Positions 21,801 to 31,000 of a stretch of DNA of 64,000 bases are shown piece after piece. Location: contig NC_044556.1 of NCBI RefSeq assembly GCF_007565055.1, forward strand, positions 136,437,808 to 136,501,807, written 5' to 3'. How positions within the stretch are numbered: the first letter of the stretch is position 1; each line of letters opens with the position of its first letter. Origin of the DNA: Rhinopithecus roxellana (taxonomy: Eukaryota > Chordata > Mammalia > Primates > Cercopithecidae). Both the position numbers and the translations under genes were made by a program. Under the pieces are notes generated by a model. The model saw only the letters and a program-made list of their open reading frames with translations. It did no database searches and was not told the DNA's origin.

Positions 21801-24800
21801 CATCTACCCACCTTGACCTCCCAAAGTGCTGGATTACAGGTGTGAGCCACTGCACCTGGCCTAACCAATAGTTCTTTCTAGAGAAACTAGAAAACTAAAA
21901 TATCTCAAAGTTTATGCTAAATTTTGGACTTGGGAAATACCTGCTCTCAGAAATGTTCAAACACTACCTTTTGGATCTGACTAAACTTCCAGTCATACAA
22001 TGCATAAGAAAACTACATTTTTTTTTTTTTCCATTTTGGTTTCTTTTGTGATAGGTTTAGTATTCAGCTTGTAGGCTGATGTCTTTCCTTAAATTTTAGG
22101 TCATTATTTCTGGATGCTAAGTCCATTCAGTCCACCATCTCCAGCTCGCAGAATTACTGAAGTCTGGGGTATTCCTTCCCCCATTGATACTGTTTTTACT
22201 AGGTGCAACTGTGAAGGAAAAACTTTCTTCTTTAAGGTAACACAATTATCTTTGTGAGAAATTTAATTATAATTTGTAAATGCATTGTTTATTACAACGT
22301 ATATCGCCTTAACCTCCAATATAAGTGTCAGCACTTTAAACTATCATCAAAATTTAATCATAAGCAACAGTTTGATAACATTAATGGTCAAAATTCAACC
22401 ATTCAACTAAGTTAACATGTTCTCTCTAAACTTAAATCTAGAAATGAGTTCCTCAGCTTTTTTCCCAAAGCTGATAACATAATTTTCTTTTAAATTATCA
22501 GGATTCTCAGTACTGGCGTTTTACCAATGATATAAAAGATGCAGGGTATCCCAAACCAATTTTCAAAGGATTTGGAGGACTAACTGGACAAATAGTGGCA
22601 GCGCTTTCAATAGCTAAATACAAGAACCAGCCTGAATCTGTGTATTTTTTCAAGAGAGGTATGTGCTACATAATTGACAAGATTACAAAACTTTTAAAGA
22701 ATTACACTCAGCATTTTATTATTGAGATTACTGTCAAAAGGTATCGTTAATGGCTGGAATCAAATATTTTCAGTGACAAAAATAAAAATGGAGGGTAGTA
22801 TTCTTATTGCCCTCAATTTTTTATTTAGATTTCTTCACAGGCAAATCACAATTCATTTGAGTTTTCAGGTCACTGACAGAATGTCATTTACTTTCGCTTC
22901 ACAAATGTGCATGTCATCCTTGCACAGGGGCCATGCTAATCTCTGTATCATTCCAATTTTAGTATATGTGCTGCCAACGTGAGCACTTGTCACTTTCAAT
23001 GGAAATTAAATACATAACCATGTAATTGGCTGCATCTATTCATTCAACAAGTATTTCAGGGTTTAGTAATTATTTTTACAATACCCTTGACTAATAGCCA
23101 TTAATATCGACATATTATATGAAAAATGAAACAACATTTTTTCCTATACATTGTAAAAGTTGTTTTCCATCTTTTCTGAGGGTATTAAAATTTTCATTTT
23201 CCATGTAATATTCTAACACATAACAGGTGGCAGTATTCAGCAGTATATTTATAAACAGGAACCTGTACAGAAGTGCCCTGGAAGAAGGCCTGCTCTAAAT
23301 TATCCAGTGTATGGAGAAACGACACAAGTTAGGAGACGTCGCTTTGAACGTGCTATAGGACCTTCTCTAACACACACCATCAGAATTCACTATTCACCCG
23401 TCAGACTGGCTTATCAAGACAAAGGTAACATTTTTATTCTGTTAAAAAAATCCTTAAACATAAGTAGATGTGATACAGTTTCTTATACAGTAAGGCTTAT
23501 GAAATATAGATACTGATCAAACAGCCCTAATAATTTAAGCTTACTGATGAAAAACTCATCCACTTGCTTTAGTGAATAACCAAAGACCAATACTTTCTTT
23601 TTCCTTGTGGGTAAGGAAAGCAGTTTGTTTAGGTTTGTCAGTTATAACCAATACTATTTATCAAGTACTTCTTACCAAGAACTATTTTTATATACCAATC
23701 TATAACCTTCAATAGTTCTACATCAGAAGGCAAAAACTGAGATTAAAACTCAGATCTGTCTGGCTCTTCCCAAGATAGCACATTGCCTTTTAATCTGGTA
23801 TCTTTTATTAAACGTATCATCTACAGGTTTCCTTCATAATGAAGTTAAAGTGAGTACACTGTGGAGAGGACTTCCAAATGTGGTTACCTCAGCTATATCA
23901 CTGCCCAACATCAGAAAACCTGATGGCTATGATTACTATGCCTTTTCTAAAGGTAAGTTATTAACTAATAGTTTCCCAAGGAGGTGATATCATTTGTGAA
24001 AATAATGAAGATAAAGTAAAAATGCTGGCTGCAATGACTGAATGTGAGAAGTTACACTATGATACTTATTCTCATTGCTGTGGAGAAGAGTTAAGACTTT
24101 TGCTTTAATTTCAATTAAAATGAATGGCACTGCAATTCAATTCTGCTCTAACCTTCATGAGATTACGATAAAACATCCAATTACTAGAGTAAAATTGCTA
24201 CTGATGATACTATTTTACTTCTATCATTTGTGGCATTTAACAGATAACTTGGCACAAGGTTATACTGATTTGCATCATTGCAGAGTCTATAAGATCAGAA
24301 AGAAGTGCCTGAGAAACTAACTTTATCAATTAAATTGTGTTACTCAGGATGCTTTTCTTTGAAATGCCCAGAAATCTAAGTTATTTTGCCTGTAATTCCA
24401 TAATATGAATGACACTGGCATGTATTTTTTTAAAAAGAATAAACCCAAGTAAATTATTTTTCAAACTTGGTTACTCTTTAATGCTTATATCATAAACGAG
24501 AGTTGAACTTGATTTTACAAAAAGACAGGAGAAATGTCAATCTTCTGAAACATCAAAAAAGCTGAAAAGTCTAGGCAATTGTTTTTCTTTCTGTTATAAA
24601 GTTCAAATTAATTAGTAAAAACATCTCTATTAAAATGATAAACATTGTCTTTGAGCATAATAGTCAATATAAGTTATTTTTTAGTTTGGGCATTGTTTTC
24701 TTTTAACTAAATAATGTTTTCTCTTCCATTTAGATCAATACTATAACATTGATGTGCCTAGTAGAACAGCAAGAGCAATTACTACTCGTTCTGGGCAGAC

Positions 24801-24831
24801 CTTATCCAAAGTCTGGTACAACTGTCCTTAG
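8274..24831 (+). CDS. PRG4: Proteoglycan 4 (lubricin), complete, 12 coding exons
   Basis: Secreted mucin-like glycoprotein of synovial fluid and cartilage surface that lubricates joints. Join: 8274-8349, 11503-11625, 13009-13128, 15522-15671, 16206-16334, 17732-20233, 20891-20968, 22100-22236, 22502-22658, 23227-23424, 23827-23952, 24734-24831; 3,894 nt, 1,297 residues plus stop, all junctions in phase with GT-AG borders. Order: signal peptide (about 1-24), two 8-Cys somatomedin-B domains (26-106), Pro/Lys basic linker, 12-Ser tract, 834-residue exon with KEPAPTTP-type repeats that are O-glycosylated in the family, then a hemopexin-like region (about 1034-1297) with motif RRRRFER|AIG at 1193-1202, a known proprotein-convertase cleavage site. 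Human PRG4 is 1,404 residues by memory; the 107-residue shortfall lies almost wholly in the repeat. ATG 8274 opens the signal peptide MAWKTLPIYLLLLLSV. No frameshift or stop seen. Confidence 0.98.
8850..8961. repeat. PRG4: Inverted repeat with 20-bp arms
   Basis: Left arm 8850-8869 (acaagaactattcatccagg) matches the reverse complement of 8942-8961 at 19 of 20 positions, with a 72-bp spacer. Could be the remnant of a small DNA transposon; no TA or 8-bp target duplication was obvious. Confidence 0.6.
9445..9484. repeat. PRG4: AT-rich hairpin
   Basis: Arms 9445-9462 and 9468-9484 pair over 17 bp with a one-base bulge and a 5-base loop. It directly abuts the Alu start at 9487. Confidence 0.7.
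9487..9833 (+). mobile_element. PRG4: Alu with (AAAT)n tail
   Basis: Starts 'gggctgggtgcggtggctta'. The tail has become an AAAT/TAAA microsatellite of about 15 units (9771-9833). Forms an inverted pair with the next Alu. Confidence 0.95.
9911..10182 (-). mobile_element. PRG4: 5'-truncated Alu
   Basis: Reverse Alu stopping at 'gctgggattata', so the first 25 or so Alu bases are missing. One-mismatch duplication gatgatttcctattt (9896-9910) / gatgatttcttattt (10183-10197). Confidence 0.92.
10183..10859. other. PRG4: PRG4 intron 1, middle part
   Basis: Contains an AT dinucleotide-rich patch (10285-10345). A 127-codon open frame at 10301-10684 has no splice or homology support. Confidence 0.4.
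10860..11190 (+). mobile_element. PRG4: MIR SINE
   Basis: Landmarks in order: 'cagagttcaaattctgg', 'ctagccgtgtgataa', 'tacctggcatagagaagct', 'caataaatgtc'. Confidence 0.65.
11503..11625 (+). CDS. PRG4: PRG4 coding exon 2: first somatomedin-B domain
   Basis: 41 codons, phase 1 at both ends. Eight Cys in the SMB pattern (CAGRCG...CNCDYNCQ...CCPDF...C). Known in human to be alternatively spliced; symmetric phase permits skipping. Confidence 0.97.
11626..13008. other. PRG4: PRG4 intron 2
   Basis: Unique sequence. The start holds two near-identical copies of a Ctgtgagtc/ccccttgcaccc motif (about 11665-11745). A TA-rich patch lies at 12573-12605. No repeats named. Confidence 0.4.
13009..13128 (+). 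CDS. PRG4: PRG4 coding exon 3: second somatomedin-B domain
   Basis: 40 codons, phase 1/1. Second 8-Cys SMB module (CKGRCFESF...CDCDAQCKK...CCPDYESFC). Donor gtaagc. Confidence 0.97.
13129..15189. other. PRG4: PRG4 intron 3, main part
   Basis: About 2 kb of unique AT-rich DNA. Some MIR-like wear around 14560-14660, too weak to call. Confidence 0.4.
15190..15335 (-). mobile_element. PRG4: MIR SINE
   Basis: Antisense MIR: 'gtagacaagaagatgaagtt', then 'cctaaggtcacaatggtag' and 'ggactggaattcaggtc'. Confidence 0.7.
15522..15671 (+). CDS. PRG4: PRG4 coding exon 4: basic linker
   Basis: 50 codons, phase 1/1. Pro/Ser/Lys-rich with the cluster KRSPKPPNKKKTKK, a probable heparin/glycosaminoglycan-binding segment. 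Alternatively spliced in human. Confidence 0.96.
15672..16205. other. PRG4: PRG4 intron 4
   Basis: Unique sequence with nothing recognised. Confidence 0.4.
16206..16334 (+). CDS. PRG4: PRG4 coding exon 5: poly-Ser and basic segment
   Basis: 43 codons, phase 1/1. Encodes 12 consecutive Ser (six TCC codons then mixed TCT/TCC/TCA) followed by TIRKIKSSKNSAANRELQKKLK. Donor gtttga is weak, in line with optional inclusion. Confidence 0.96.
16335..17514. other. PRG4: PRG4 intron 5, main part
   Basis: Mostly unique. 16690-16800 resembles an antisense MIR ('caaacattta...gttatccatattttacaaat'). Confidence 0.4.
17515..17660 (-). mobile_element. PRG4: MIR SINE
   Basis: Antisense MIR landmarks 'gtatttaccattttacaac', 'agaggttagcaatttgc' and 'acacacaactagtcaatga'. 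Ends about 70 bp before the mucin exon. Confidence 0.65.
17732..20233 (+). CDS. PRG4: PRG4 coding exon 6: mucin-repeat exon
   Basis: One exon of 2,502 nt, 834 codons, phase 1/1. Non-repetitive Thr/Lys/Pro flanks enclose about 50 imperfect 8-residue units (K-x-P-x-P-T-T-x; KEPAPTTP, KKPAPTTP, EEPAPTTP, KGTAPTTP variants) from about 18160 to 19360. These units carry the O-glycans that give lubricin its boundary lubrication. Human exon 6 encodes about 940 residues (memory). Includes an exact 192-bp internal duplication. Confidence 0.98.
18160..19360 (+). repeat. PRG4: Coding minisatellite, 24-bp unit
   Basis: Roughly 50 copies of a 24-bp unit close to cccaaggagcctgcacccac. Units diverge at the first residue pair (KE/KK/EE/KG) and at Thr codon third positions. 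The stretch 18325-18516 is repeated exactly at 18517-18708. Confidence 0.97.
20234..20890. other. PRG4: PRG4 intron 6
   Basis: Unique sequence with nothing recognised. Reading through the donor would add about 26 residues and stop at 20311. Confidence 0.5.
20891..20968 (+). CDS. PRG4: PRG4 coding exon 7: start of hemopexin-like region
   Basis: 26 codons (split D, then ETDICNGRPVDGLTTLRNGT...). The Cys here pairs in the family with the C-terminal Cys. NGT is a possible N-glycosylation site. Confidence 0.96.
20969..21572. other. PRG4: PRG4 intron 7, left part
   Basis: Unique sequence. Nothing recognised. Confidence 0.4.
21573..21861 (-). mobile_element. PRG4: Old Alu (AluJ-like)
   Basis: Reverse Alu with a short T tract, 'tcctgggcccaagcgatcct' and an ending 'cactgcacctggcc'. 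Many changes against young Alus. Confidence 0.93.
22100..22236 (+). CDS. PRG4: PRG4 coding exon 8
   Basis: 137 nt, phase 1 to 0. Hemopexin-blade sequence HYFWMLSPFSPPSPARRITE followed by WGIPSPIDTVFTRCNCEGK. Confidence 0.96.
22502..22658 (+). CDS. PRG4: PRG4 coding exon 9
   Basis: 157 nt, phase 0 to 1. DSQYWRFTNDIKDAGYPKPI...YFFKR, a typical hemopexin repeat with aromatic YW and FFK edges. Confidence 0.96.
22895..22986 (-). pseudogene. U6 snRNA pseudogene
   Basis: Reading on the - strand from 22986, the sequence follows U6: GTGCTC start, 'ggcagcacatatactaaaat', an ACAGAGA box and 'catggcccctg', through to 'gtgaagcg'. Three bases after the ACAGAGA box are lost, several substitutions are present, and the 3' end is replaced by A-rich unrelated sequence with no oligo-T terminator. 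Lies in the PRG4 intron between coding exons 9 and 10. Confidence 0.93.
23227..23424 (+). CDS. PRG4: PRG4 coding exon 10: convertase site
   Basis: 66 codons. Contains QVRRRRFERAIGPS; cleavage after R1199 equals human R1306 once the 107-residue shorter repeat is allowed for. Confidence 0.96.
23827..23952 (+). CDS. PRG4: PRG4 coding exon 11
   Basis: 42 codons, phase 1/1. FLHNEVKVSTLWRGLPNVVT then SAISLPNIRKPDGYDYYAFSK. Donor gtaagt. Confidence 0.96.
23953..24733. other. PRG4: PRG4 intron 11
   Basis: AT-rich unique DNA. Nothing recognised. Confidence 0.4.
24734..24831 (+). CDS. PRG4: PRG4 last coding exon and stop
   Basis: 98 coding nt ending SKVWYNCP and TAG (24829-24831). The final Cys is the partner of the first hemopexin Cys. 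The 3'UTR is short, about 90 nt to the poly(A) signal region. Confidence 0.97.
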
Positions 24832-24897
24832 ACTGATGAGCAAAGGAGGAGTCAACTAATGAAGAAAATAAGAATACATTTTGACACTGAAAAACAT

Positions 24898-24909
24898 TTT
24901 ATTAATAAA
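24898..24909. terminator. Palindromic poly(A) signal shared by PRG4 and TPR
   Basis: TTTATTAATAAA is its own reverse complement. The right half is AATAAA for PRG4 (+), the left half is AATAAA for TPR (-). It lies 66 bp past the PRG4 stop and 114 bp past the TPR stop. T-rich elements follow on each side. A more distal TPR site inside PRG4 is also possible; I recall a longer human TPR 3'UTR. Confidence 0.75.
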
Positions 24910-25023
24910 GAATATTGACATAAGTATACCAGTTTATATATAAAAATGTTTTTAAACTTGACAATCATTACACTAAAACAGATTTGAAAATCTTATTCAC
25001 AGTTGTTATTGTTTACAGACCAA

Positions 25024-25079
25024 TTAATTAATATTTCCTCTATTTATTCCTCCTCTCCCTCCCATTGCATGGCTCACAC
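25024..25079 (-). CDS. TPR: TPR last exon
   Basis: 18 codons plus [20 protein letters not shown], an Arg/Gly tail, after a split Gly. Acceptor is a long T tract ending acag. Confidence 0.95.
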
Positions 25080-28000
25080 CTGTAAAAAAAAAAAAATAGA
25101 ATCAAATTGAATACATCTTTTAAGAACTCAAAACTAGTGTATTCACTTACTCCACTTCATTATAAAAAATATCTAGGCATTATGGATATAAAACTGTTGG
25201 GTATTCTACAACTTCAATGGAAATTATTACAAGCATATTAATATTTTTGTGACATAAGTACAATCTAAAAGTTATATTGGAAAACATGGAAATATTAAAA
25301 TTTTACACTTTTACTAGCTAAAACATAATCACAAAGCTTTATCCGTTGTATAAAAAAACAAGATAATGGCAATAGGTAGAGATGTAGAGATACAACAAAT
25401 GAATATAACACTATAACACTTCATATTTTCCAAATCTTAATTTGGATTTAAGGAAGAAATCAATAAATATAAAATATAAGCATTATATTTATTGTATACC
25501 TAAGGTATACAAATCTGTCTACATGAAGTTTACAGATTGGTAAATATCACCTGTTCAACATGTAATTATTTAACAAAACTTTGGAACATTAAAAAAAATA
25601 AATTGGAGGCTTAAGGATTAGAAAAGTTGTTCTATTTATTACTGTTCCACGTTCTATCATGTAATCCAGTTATGTCAGAAATTCACCTCTCTGTCTGTTA
25701 AACTGACGACCACGGACACCTTGTCTCAATGTTGTCTGAAGTCTTACTCGTCTGAAAGGCTTTGGTTGACTACTACTTGTATCTACAAAAAACATTAAGA
25801 TAAAACAAAAGCAAGTGAAAAAATGAGAAAGCATTTATAATGATACAAACTAATTACTAAGAATGAATGAATAAGATGCAGACTTGTCCATTTGTTTTCA
25901 ATTCTTTTTTTCAAACAATGAAGAAAATTTAACAAACCAAAAAAGGGTAAATGGTTAAACAACAAAAAAAGCAGCACTTTGGGAGGCTAAGGTGGGAGGA
26001 TCACGAGCTCAGGAGTTCGAGACCAGCCTGGGCAACACAGCGAGAACCTGTTTCTACAAAATTATAAAACAATTAGCTGGGCATGGTGGAACATGCCTAC
26101 AGTCCCAGTTATTCAGGAGGCTGAGGCTAGAGGATCACTTGAGCTCGGGTGAGGTTGAGGCTGCAGTGAGCCATGATCAAGCTAACTGTACTCCAGCCTG
26201 GGAGACAGGTGAGATCCTGCCTAAAAAAAAAACCCCAAAAAACCAGGCAGACCGAGGCCCTGTCTCAAAAACAACAACAACAACAAAACCCAGAAGTGCT
26301 TGACTTTTTTCATTTATTCACTTATATTAATAAATATTTACTTGTTGACTACCCATGTATCAAACATAGTACCAGGTGCTAATAAATACAACAGAAAACA
26401 AAATATCAAGTCCCTCAGCAAACCGCCTACAATAGAACACAAATTATATCTGATTCTTCTTTTTCAGACACCCCAAATGCAATCATTAGCAAATCCTGAA
26501 TGGTCAAATTTAAATATATATCTCCAATCTGACAACTTCTCACAACCCTAACTCTACCATCTCACCTAAGCCATCACTATCTTTTCCTGAATTACTGCAG
26601 TAGCCTCCAAAGTTTCTCCTTGTTTCTGTCCATTATTCATTTTCAATCTCTTCAGTACACAGCAGCCAAACTGATGAGATCATGTCGTGTCATTACTCTG
26701 TGTGAAGCCCTCCAGTAGCTTCCAGTATCCATGACAGCCAAGGTAATTACAATGATCTAATCCATCTATCTTCTCCCGCCTCTAACATATCTCCTGCTAG
26801 TCTCTGTTCTCACTCACTGTGCTTCAGCCACAGTGGCCTCCTTGTTGACCCTGAACACAAGCAGACACACTGCTGCCTTATGGACTTGGCATCTATTAAT
26901 ATTTTCTTTGATCTAGTACGCTCTTCATTAAGTAACTGCACAGCTTTGATCCCTTTCTTCTTTCAGATCTTCACTTAAATGTCACCTTCTTTTAGTGATG
27001 CTTCCTATGAAACTGCCTGCTACACTGTCAAATATTTGTTGACCAAATGAATACTCAGATGGGGGAAGTCCAGTTTTACATTATCAAATAAATTTAAAGA
27101 CATCGTAATTTCACATTATACTTTAAAGGGAACAACTACCATATTTTCTCATACAAGCTCTGGTAAGATATAACAAGTGCCAATTGTGTTGAGGAAAGCC
27201 AATTTTTATGGACATCAAAATATAACTGGGGGCACAAAACCTCAGTAATCATGAATATGATAGTTACAAATTTTTTCAGCTTTACTGTGTATGAAATGGT
27301 TCTGTAATTTACATACATTATTTTAAATCCTGATTGCAAGATTAGTTATGAGTATCCATACTGCATAACATATAGAATGTAAAGTTACCAGATATGAAAC
27401 GGTAGAAATTAGGGATGTTAGCCAATAGGTTGATGTGTCACATCAAAGCAGCTGAGAAGCAGGGGAAGAGATCCTGGGATAGCAAAGTTCTGTGATTTAA
27501 AAAAGTAATAAATAACTGAGCAGGTCTGCCCTAAAATCTGAAGGTTCCATGGCAGAGTTTAAGAATTACCACTGTAAACAATTAAAAATTAAAATAATCA
27601 GACTGAATGACCAACTACTGTATTTCCTTAATAATAAAGGTAATTCTCTGTCTAAAAATTTGAGATAGATGAGCTAGTACACTGTATTGTTTAAGAGTGG
27701 AGTCCCTGGAGCCAGACTTCTTCAGTGTAATTGTTGCTTGTCCATTACTTATTAGCTATTTGACTTTGAAGAGGTTATTCACCCTTTCTGTGCCTCAGCT
27801 TCTACATCTATAAAATGTGGATGAATATCTACCACATTGAGTTGTGAGAATCAAATAAATAAATATAAGTAAAGGGCTCAGAATACTGCATGATACACAG
27901 TTAAGTGTTCAGTAAATGCTGTTATTCTAAAAAATAACTTCTATTACAGGAATACATATCTTTTTTTCAAAATTAACTTCAAAAATTTGAAAAGCCAAAC

Positions 28001-31000
28001 TCTGAAACTATTTACATCAGTAAATTTCAAACAATTTTTTTAAGCAACAGAGCTCTTACCCCTTAACTCTCCACATCAAATCTCATGTAGAACCCCAATA
28101 TGTAGAACAAATAAAAATGGAGCTATTGTGGTTCAGAGTCAAGAGGCCTGGAGTGCCCTAGCACTCCTTAGCCTCCCTCCCAGTATACCCATCCACTACA
28201 ACCCCTGAAGCACCTCTAAAAGACCCAAGAGCTCTACAAAACATGTTGACAATCATTAGTCTAGATGAAACATGAGTGAGCTATTCTTTTGGGATGGATC
28301 CACCATGTCCATATTTCTTATTATCGATGCCAGAATATTCTTAGAATAATGATTTCAATATAAATCAAGTTCCCTTTAATAATAAAATTTCTCTTTTAAA
28401 TAAAGCATTTTAAAATAAAGGGAAAAAGGATTATTAATTTGTTACTAATAAAGCAGTGTTTTCACAAACAAGTTTGATGTATAAAAGCTGTATTGCAGTC
28501 AAGGGCAGGGACTCACCTACAGATGAGCTAGAAGGAGGATCCTGGCTGGTGGAGGGGAGATCTGACTCATCAGATGCTTGAACTGGCTCTTCCTCCTGCT
28601 GGCTATCAATTTCTAGGCCTGCTTCTGAACTAATACTAAGAAAAAGAAAAATTAATTAGAAAATACGAAACTGATCCTACAGTCTATCCTAAATTATATC
28701 CACTCTTTTAAATCAATTTTATCACGTAAGTAATCCGAGCTCCCTTAAACAAAAAAATTACAGACTGACTTGTAACCACACATATTTTTCAAAGGAAAGG
28801 GGGGGGAAGAGAGCTCAAGTTGGTTTTTCCTCATTCCTTTTCTCACTATGACATGTTTCAATTTTACTTTATGATTTTCCTCTTCTTACGTTTCCTTTTG
28901 ACAAGGATGTTCACATTCTTGACACTCATAAGAAATATATGGTCCAGATTTTGATAAATTTCAAAACAACATTTTAGGAAAGCACAGTACTTAAAAAGTT
29001 CACAATAGTCACACTATTAATTAGTATGCCAGTAGCTAAACCATGGGCTCTAGCCCAGATGAGATAGGCTATGGGTATGTAAAATTCCTGGCTCAGTGGC
29101 TACATCCATCTTTCTCTCTTCCATTCAAGACACAAATGAGGGAGACAGTACAAGAATAACATGAATCTGCTCCAGTTTAAGTCATTTGAAAACTTCAGTA
29201 TAAAATGACTACAAAAATTAGCCAGGTGTGGTGTTGGCGCCTGTAATCCCAGCTACTTGGGAGGCTGAGGCACAGAACTGCTTGAACCTGGGAGGTGGAG
29301 GCTGCAGTGAGCCGAGATTGCGCCACTGCACTCCAGCCTGGGTGACAGAGCAAGACTCCGTCTCAAAAAAAAAAAAAAAAAAAAAAAAGAAAAAGAAAAC
29401 GGCTTAGCCAATTGTTTCTTGCCTAAAGGAAAACAAAAGTAAAAGTCTGCTGAGACTAAAGCAAGCAAAAACAACAAAATAAACTTTTACCCTTCAGATT
29501 CTGCCTCCACAAATACTTCATCTCCATCATCACCTGTTGCTGTTTCATTTGTTGTAGATAAAGTGCCAGTGGATGTAGTCACCATTGGAACAGATTGAGA
29601 GGCATGTTCCGAAGCATCAGAGGTGGTGCTCTCAGTAAATACAGTCACTTTAAAAAGAAAAGACAAGAAAAAGAACTTTAAAACTTTGTGGTTTATCCAA
29701 TTTTTAGCCAGAATATATTTCACAGGTTTTCATTTTACCAATAAAACAGAACCTATTATCTGCCTTTGATCCCTACCTGGGGCTGCTACTTGTAGTGGAG
29801 TAGTGGGAACACTTCGGCCACCTGACTCTTCTTCATGAGCTAGGAACAGGGGTGTTTCGTACATTCCTAAACCTAAAGACAATTCTGAATATTAATGACT
29901 GAAAAAAACATAAAATTGTCAACAAGCCAGGGATCTGAAAGAAAAATATTAATTATTGGAGATACACAACTTTACTAAAGACCACAATTTAATTATTCCA
30001 TCAAGCAAAAATCCATCTCCCAAACTTTTATTTATTTAATTTTATTTTAGAGACAGGGTCTCGTTCTGTCACTCAAGTTAGAGTGCAGTGACACCACCAT
30101 AGCTCACTGTAGCCTGAAACTCCTGGGCTCAAGAGATCCTCTCACCTCAGCCTCCCAAGGAGCTAGGGCTACCAACACAGGCCCAGCTAATTATTTTTCA
30201 TTTTTGCAGAGACAGGGGTCAGTCTCGTTATGTTGTCAAGGCTGCACCTGAACTCTTGACCTCAAGTGATCCTTCTGCCTTGGCCTCCCGAAGTTCTGGG
30301 ATTACAAGTGTGAGCCACTGTACCTGGCCTCAAAATTTTAAATACAATTTCAAAGACATCCTTTAAACTTTCTAACACTAAAGTGCCCTTAAAACATTAG
30401 CTAAAATGCTGTTAAGAGTTTCATACAAGCTAATTTTACTGAGTATACAACTACGGATGTTAATTACTTTGTAATTAACAAAAGTAATTACCAAGGTTAC
30501 AAAGTTTAGTAAGTGTTGGCATTCCAATTTAAGCCTAGATCTGATGCCCAAGTCTAGGAAATTGTATTAACATACAAAGTCACAAAATCACATAACATTT
30601 TAAATTTATAAAGTCAACTTACAATTTCATATGAGGCCTTCAGTGTTAGAACTAATATGCTAAACAAGCAGATGTTATGTTAAATGACTTTTATGAGGGC
30701 TAAAGATTGAGCTTATTATAATAGTAGTATGCATTCTCTATTCATTTACCAAGTGCCAGACAGCTTCCCAGAAATAAAGAGGGTAATATGGATTCCAACT
30801 GAGGATTAAAAGGTAATCAATTCTACAAATTGCATAATTCACATGTGGAAAACTAGCTAATTCTACTACTTAATGTAGTGGCCATTTTATTCCACATATT
30901 TTGATCTTTTATTTTTTGTTTTTTCAAGGAATGTTAATACAAAAAATATAACTAGCCTCAGACATTTAATTAGGAATGTTACAAGCGTCAAACTGTAAAC

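Noticed and set aside
25992..26303. 103-codon + strand frame
   Set aside because: Runs through an AluJ and its A-rich tails.
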